Positions 60,277-64,000 of a DNA stretch of 64,000 bases are shown here, piece by piece. How positions within the stretch are numbered: position 1 is the first letter of the stretch; each line of letters begins with the position of its first letter. Position numbers and translations under genes: made by a program. Origin of the DNA: Helicobacteraceae bacterium (lineage in GTDB: Bacteria > Campylobacterota > Campylobacteria > Campylobacterales > SZUA-545); NCBI GenBank assembly GCA_031258155.1, contig JAIRNH010000040.1:1-64000 (forward strand). The letters are read 5' to 3'. The notes beneath the pieces were generated by a model, which saw only the letters and a program-made list of their open reading frames with translations, did not search any database and was not told where the DNA came from.

Positions 60277-61967
60277 CTTTGCTCCTTTATCCAATCGACG
60301 ACGCGATCGGCTTCTACAACGACGCGCTCGCCGCTTTTGCGGACTACGATCTCAACCTTCTTATCGGCGGCGAATTTGCCGACGATAACGGCGTATGGAA
60401 AGCCTATCAACTCAAAATCGTTCATTTTTACTCCAAAACCGACCGCGCGCTCGTCGAGTATTGTATCTACTCCCTCGTGAGTTAATCGTGAATAGAGTTC
60501 CTCGGCTAAGCGCGTTTGCGTTTCGTCTTTCGCGGCGCCCACGATCAGATCGACCGCGTAAGGCGCGATCGCCTCGTTCCACACGCACCCTTTTTCGTCG
60601 CCGTTTGCCTCGATCGCCGCGGCGATCAGGCGACTTACGCCAATGCCGTACGTCCCCATAACAAACGGCTTAGCCTTGCCGTTTTCGTCCAAAAAAGTCG
60701 CGTTTAGCGGTTTGGAGTAGCGATCGCCAAGCTGAAAGATATGTCCTATCTCTATTCCCGATCGGCTAACGAGCTTCGCGCCGCAAACGGGACAGCGATC
60801 GCCGTCTTGAACCGCTATCAGATCGGCGAAAACGCGGTTTGCGCCGACGATCGCGCCCGCGAGGTGTTTATCCTTTTTGTTCGCTCCGCAGAACATATCG
60901 GTTTCGTTCTCCAGTTCGCGATCGACTACCGCTAAAACCCCTTCGCTTTCGCAGTCTAAGCCGATAAATCCGGCTACGATCCCGTATTTGCCCAGCACGG
61001 CGGCGTCCGCGTCGGTTAGCTCGTTAGCGCCGATCGCGTTTAACGCTTTAGTCTCCTCTAACTCGTCCGATCCGCGAATAAAAAAGATCGCGATCTTCTC
61101 GCCGTCGTCAAATAGCGCTTTTTTGGCGATCGCTTTGATCGTTTTATACGCGGGAATCTTCAAAAACGCCGTAAGCTCGGCGATCGAGGCGATATTTGGC
61201 GTGTCGATTTCTCCCGCACGATCGCTTGTGAAAGACGGGTAGGTTGGTTTAACGCGTTTAGCCGCCTCTACGTTAGCGCCGTATTCGCATTTTTCGCAGC
61301 ATAAGATCGTGTCCTCGCCCGCGTCGGCGAGCGCCATAAACTCCTTGCTGCCGCTGCCGCCAATCGCGCCGCTATCGGCTTCGACTACGCGAAAATCAAG
61401 TCCGATTCGACGAAAAACGCGCTTATAGGTCTCCTCCATTAGGCGAAACTCGCGCAACATATCCTCGCGATCGGCGTGAAAACTATAGCCGTCTTTCATC
61501 AAAAATTCGCGCCCGCGCATCAAGCCAAAGCGCGGGCGCGCCTCGTCGCGGAATTTTAGGTTAATCTGATAAAGGTTAAGAGGCAACTGCTTATAGCTCG
61601 CAACGCGTCCGCGAACAAGATTGACCATAGCCTCCTCGTGCGTGGGACCTAGCACAAACTCGCCGCCTTTGCGATCTTTGAAGCGCAACAACTCCTTGCC
61701 GTATTTGGAAAACCGCCCCGATTCGCGCCAAAGATCGGCGGGCGTTACGAAGCCCAAGCCGACCTCTTCGCAACCCGCTTTATCCAACTCCTCTTTGACG
61801 ATCGCGCGAATCTTGTCTAAAACTCGCTTGCCAAGCGGCATATAGTCGTAAACGCCCGCCGCTTGAGCGGATATAAAACCGCCGCGTAGCAGATATTTGT
61901 GACTCGTCAATACGGCGTCTTTGGGCGTTTCTTTTACCGTGCGGATAAAGGCTCGTGAAAAACGCAA
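60273..61967 (-). CDS. proS: Proline-tRNA ligase
   Basis: 564 residues, bacterial class II form with an inserted editing domain (about 230-380). PLGKRVLDKIRAIVKEELDK, motif 2 FRDEARPRFGLMRGREF, motif 3 YGIGVSRLIAAA. Start TTG at 61967 with AAGGA upstream; it begins 2 bases after the hemA stop. Confidence 0.97.
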   Translation of the reverse strand: MRFSRAFIRTVKETPKDAVLTSHKYLLRGGFISAQAAGVYDYMPLGKRVLDKIRAIVKEELDKAGCEEVGLGFVTPADLWRESGRFSKYGKELLRFKDRKGGEFVLGPTHEEAMVNLVRGRVASYKQLPLNLYQINLKFRDEARPRFGLMRGREFLMKDGYSFHADREDMLREFRLMEETYKRVFRRIGLDFRVVEADSGAIGGSGSKEFMALADAGEDTILCCEKCEYGANVEAAKRVKPTYPSFTSDRAGEIDTPNIASIAELTAFLKIPAYKTIKAIAKKALFDDGEKIAIFFIRGSDELEETKALNAIGANELTDADAAVLGKYGIVAGFIGLDCESEGVLAVVDRELENETDMFCGANKKDKHLAGAIVGANRVFADLIAVQDGDRCPVCGAKLVSRSGIEIGHIFQLGDRYSKPLNATFLDENGKAKPFVMGTYGIGVSRLIAAAIEANGDEKGCVWNEAIAPYAVDLIVGAAKDETQTRLAEELYSRLTHEGVDTILDERAVGFGVKMNDFELIGFPYAVIVGKFAADKKVEIVVRKSGERVVVEADRVVDWIKEQR

Positions 61968-61969
61968 GA

Positions 61970-63220
61970 TTATTTTCCTTCTAAATCGAATATATCTTTG
62001 ATAACGTCCGCCACCGTTTCGCTGTTTTGTTTGTCCATCGCTAAACGAAGCGCCACCGTCGGCGCGTGCAAAAATCGTTTGAAGGCGCCGTGTAGAATAA
62101 GTTCGACGCTTTGAACGCGTTCTTTTGGAACAAAGCCTTTTTTAGCGGCGCGTTCAAGCTCGATTCTACAGGCGTCTTGCGCTTTGTCGCGCAGAGCTTT
62201 TATCAGCGGATCGGCGCCTAACGAGCTAAGCCAGCCGAAGAAATTCTCCACGTATTCGCCGACGATCCTATACGCTTTCGCCGCCTCTTCCTCTCTTAGG
62301 TTCATGTTGGTTTGAACGATTGTTTGCAGATCGTCCACCGCGTAAACTTTGATGTTTTCATCGTCGATAGCGCCTATGTCGCGCGGCACGGCTATATCAA
62401 ACCAGTAGCGCGTGAAATCGACGCTCTCCACGATCTCCGGATTGATTATAGTGTGCGGCGCGCCCGTGGCGGTAAACAGCAGCTTGCGCGAGTTAATAAG
62501 ACGCGGGAGTTTCGCGAACGCCGCCGCCTCGACGCCCTCGCCAAGCTCTTTGGCGAACTCTTCGGTCTTTTCTAGATCGCGTCCCACGACGACGACTTTG
62601 GCTTTCGCGCCGATAAGATGCAAAGCGGCTAAGCGGCTCATCTCGCCGGCGCCCACGACGACCGCCGTTACATCCTCTAACGATCCGCCGAGCAACTCTC
62701 TGGCTTGAGCGACCGCCGCGCTAGAAACCGACACGGGGTTTTTGCCGACCTCCGTGCTTGATCGCACCGCCGCCGCGCATCGCATCGCGTGATCGCTTAC
62801 GGCGCGAAGCCGTTTGCCGACGAAACCGCGCTCGAAAGCGAACTTAAAAGCCTCTTTGAATTGCCCCGCGATCTGCGATTCGCCTACCACCACGCTTTCT
62901 AAACCGCTTGCCACGCTAAATAGATGGCGCGCCGCGCCCTCGTCCTCGTAGCTGTGAGCGCGCCCGTCAAGTTCCACGCGATCCACGCCGCTTTCGTCGT
63001 GAAGCGCGTCTAAAGCGTCGCTTAACGCGACGTGCAGATCGGCGGCGGTTACGATTAGCTCCACTCTATTACACGTAACAAGCATCGCGGCTTCGCCGAT
63101 AGAGGCTTTAGACGTAAGCGTTTTTAAAATTCGTTCCTGACGCGCCGCGTCGAAAGCGAATCGTTCTCGAACCGCTATGTCGGTATTTTTGTATGAGATT
63201 GAGATTAGTAAGTAACGCAT
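61970..63220 (-). CDS. hemA: Glutamyl-tRNA reductase
   Basis: 416 residues. Catalytic Cys in VTCNRVELI near 50, ESQIAGQFKEAF, NADPH site VVVGAGEMSRLAALHL. First step of C5 haem synthesis. A TATAAT on the minus strand ends 7 bases before the ATG at 63220 and no ribosome site is visible, so the message may be leaderless. Confidence 0.96.
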   Translation of the reverse strand: MRYLLISISYKNTDIAVRERFAFDAARQERILKTLTSKASIGEAAMLVTCNRVELIVTAADLHVALSDALDALHDESGVDRVELDGRAHSYEDEGAARHLFSVASGLESVVVGESQIAGQFKEAFKFAFERGFVGKRLRAVSDHAMRCAAAVRSSTEVGKNPVSVSSAAVAQARELLGGSLEDVTAVVVGAGEMSRLAALHLIGAKAKVVVVGRDLEKTEEFAKELGEGVEAAAFAKLPRLINSRKLLFTATGAPHTIINPEIVESVDFTRYWFDIAVPRDIGAIDDENIKVYAVDDLQTIVQTNMNLREEEAAKAYRIVGEYVENFFGWLSSLGADPLIKALRDKAQDACRIELERAAKKGFVPKERVQSVELILHGAFKRFLHAPTVALRLAMDKQNSETVADVIKDIFDLEGK

Positions 63221-63227
63221 CGACGTT

Positions 63228-63233
63228 ATTATA
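63228..63233 (-). promoter_or_regulatory. -10 element directly before hemA
   Basis: TATAAT lying between the polyprenyl synthase stop and the hemA ATG. Distance predicts transcription starting at or next to the A of the start codon. Confidence 0.5.
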
Positions 63234-63237
63234 GCGC

Positions 63238-64000
63238 CTATTTTATACGGCTGACAAGCGTTTTTGCTAGGGATAGCAGTTCGCCGTCGTTTTCGACTAA
63301 ACCTTTCGCTTCCTCTAGCAGTTTATTCGCGTATCGACGGCTTTTGTCGATCGAACCTGATTGATGTAGCGCCGTTTTTAACCAATTCGCGTCGCTTTTT
63401 GTTAGTTTTTTTCTAAACAGCGAGACCAATTTTTGCCTTTCGCTTTTGTCGGCGCTATGATAAAAATCGATTAGCGGCAGAGTAACCTTGCCTTCGCTTA
63501 GATCGTTAAGCGCGGGTTTGCCAAGCGTCGCCTCGTCTTGAGTGATGTCCAAAATATCGTCTATTACCTGAAACGCGATTCCAAGCAGAGCGCCAAAACG
63601 TTTAAAACGCTCGCGGTTTTCGCCCGCTAAGATCGCCGCCGATTCGCAGGCGGCTTCGATCAAAGCCGAAGTTTTAAGATAAATCATATTTTCATATTTT
63701 TCGCGATCGGAGTTAAACGATTTAGACAGCTCCGAATCCAGATATTCGCCGTATGAAAGTCTAGCTACGGCTTCGCCGACGATTTTTGCTATCGTTTCGC
63801 CGAGTTCTACGAGTTTCGCGAAGGCTCTCGCGTAAAAAATATCGCCGACCATAACCGCTTTTTTGGCGCCGTCGGTTATAAATACGGAGGGCGCGCCGCG
63901 TCTAGTTTTGGCGTTGTCGATAATATCGTCGTGAAGCAAGCTCGCAAGGTGAATCGTTTCTATGATCGCGCTTAACAAAAAGCGTTTATCGCTATCCTTG
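63238..64000 (-). CDS. Polyprenyl diphosphate synthase (5' end beyond the window)
   Basis: At least 253 codons, open to the right edge, so the N-terminus is missing. First Asp motif LLHDDIID, second VIDDILDI, with ERQKLVSLFRKKL near the end. It makes the octaprenyl-type chain for quinones or a similar lipid. Position in front of hemA is conserved in the phylum. Precise product length is not visible. Confidence 0.9.
   Translation of the reverse strand, partial: KDSDKRFLLSAIIETIHLASLLHDDIIDNAKTRRGAPSVFITDGAKKAVMVGDIFYARAFAKLVELGETIAKIVGEAVARLSYGEYLDSELSKSFNSDREKYENMIYLKTSALIEAACESAAILAGENRERFKRFGALLGIAFQVIDDILDITQDEATLGKPALNDLSEGKVTLPLIDFYHSADKSERQKLVSLFRKKLTKSDANWLKTALHQSGSIDKSRRYANKLLEEAKGLVENDGELLSLAKTLVSRIK

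Noticed and set aside
1-64000. CRISPR array, prophage or complete insertion sequence
   Set aside because: No regularly spaced direct repeats, no Cas, no phage structural genes and no complete transposase with terminal repeats were seen; only the Rpn-like and DUF6262-like genes hint at mobility.

Overview
The window looks like a chromosomal segment of a Campylobacterota (epsilonproteobacterial) organism that is not a textbook Campylobacter or Helicobacter. Three blocks keep gene orders I know from that phylum: (i) yajC-secD-secF-(small membrane protein)-leuS-lptE-(degenerate GGDEF)-folC-M23 peptidase-bactofilin-mfd with lnt divergent from yajC; (ii) accB-accC divergent from dcd; (iii) polyprenyl synthase-hemA-proS-hemC. 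A PglB-type oligosaccharyltransferase, a PglA-like glycosyltransferase, an FlgS-like kinase and a long poly-G tract in a surface-sugar gene fit the same phylum. The assignment is by synteny and protein resemblance only. Base composition is close to half G+C, with very frequent GCGATCGC/CGATCG words.

Layout. 1-440: left edge with a possible tract-containing gene start and a decayed threonine synthase tail. 445-13361 (minus): one tightly overlapping 11-gene operon covering Sec translocation, LPS assembly, tRNA charging, folate, cell shape and transcription-coupled repair. 13360-19829 (plus): lnt, then pglB-asnB-pglA-like (protein N-glycosylation). 19830-20704: non-coding, with degenerate palindromic repeats. 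20705-23332: aspartate aminotransferase, a Fis/AAA+ regulator-like protein and a PAS-like protein. 23397-27104 (minus): DUF945 protein and MutS2. 27181-28173: GAPDH. 28475-41218 (plus): a nine-gene alpha-glucan (glycogen-like) operon containing an unknown small protein, a GT35 phosphorylase homologue, a nucleotidyltransferase/phosphomutase fusion, three GH57 enzymes, a GalT-like enzyme, a DUF4912 protein and a ROK kinase. 41637-46716: Rpn-type nuclease, Bcp, RodA, a CAU tRNA, a FlgS-like kinase, a DUF6262-like protein, a tiny membrane protein and a Nudix hydrolase. 46709-49804 (minus): orphan ABC permease, accC and accB. 49977-56942: dcd, comF-smpB-ispE-HepT-like-small ORF, a phase-variable acyltransferase, a UDP-sugar dehydrogenase and a CNNM/CorC-like protein. 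57090-64000: ClbS/DfsB-like protein, tRNA-Leu(CAG), then hemC, a DsbC-like protein, proS, hemA and a partial polyprenyl synthase.

How it fits together. The glucan operon encodes a plausible full cycle: sugar-nucleotide supply, polymerisation or phosphorolysis, branching, disproportionation or debranching, and re-phosphorylation of glucose. It has no recognisable GlgA or GlgC, and its GT35 protein carries Thr where the pyridoxal-phosphate lysine should be. Surface chemistry is a second theme (PglB cluster, UDP-sugar dehydrogenase, acyltransferase). The acyltransferase is controlled by a G14 tract; G13 would join its reading frame.

Best leads: the G14 contingency locus, the lysine-less GT35 protein with its unknown leader gene, the tract-containing ORF at the left edge, the HepT-like protein without its catalytic R/H with a small ORF in front of it, and a probable leaderless hemA.
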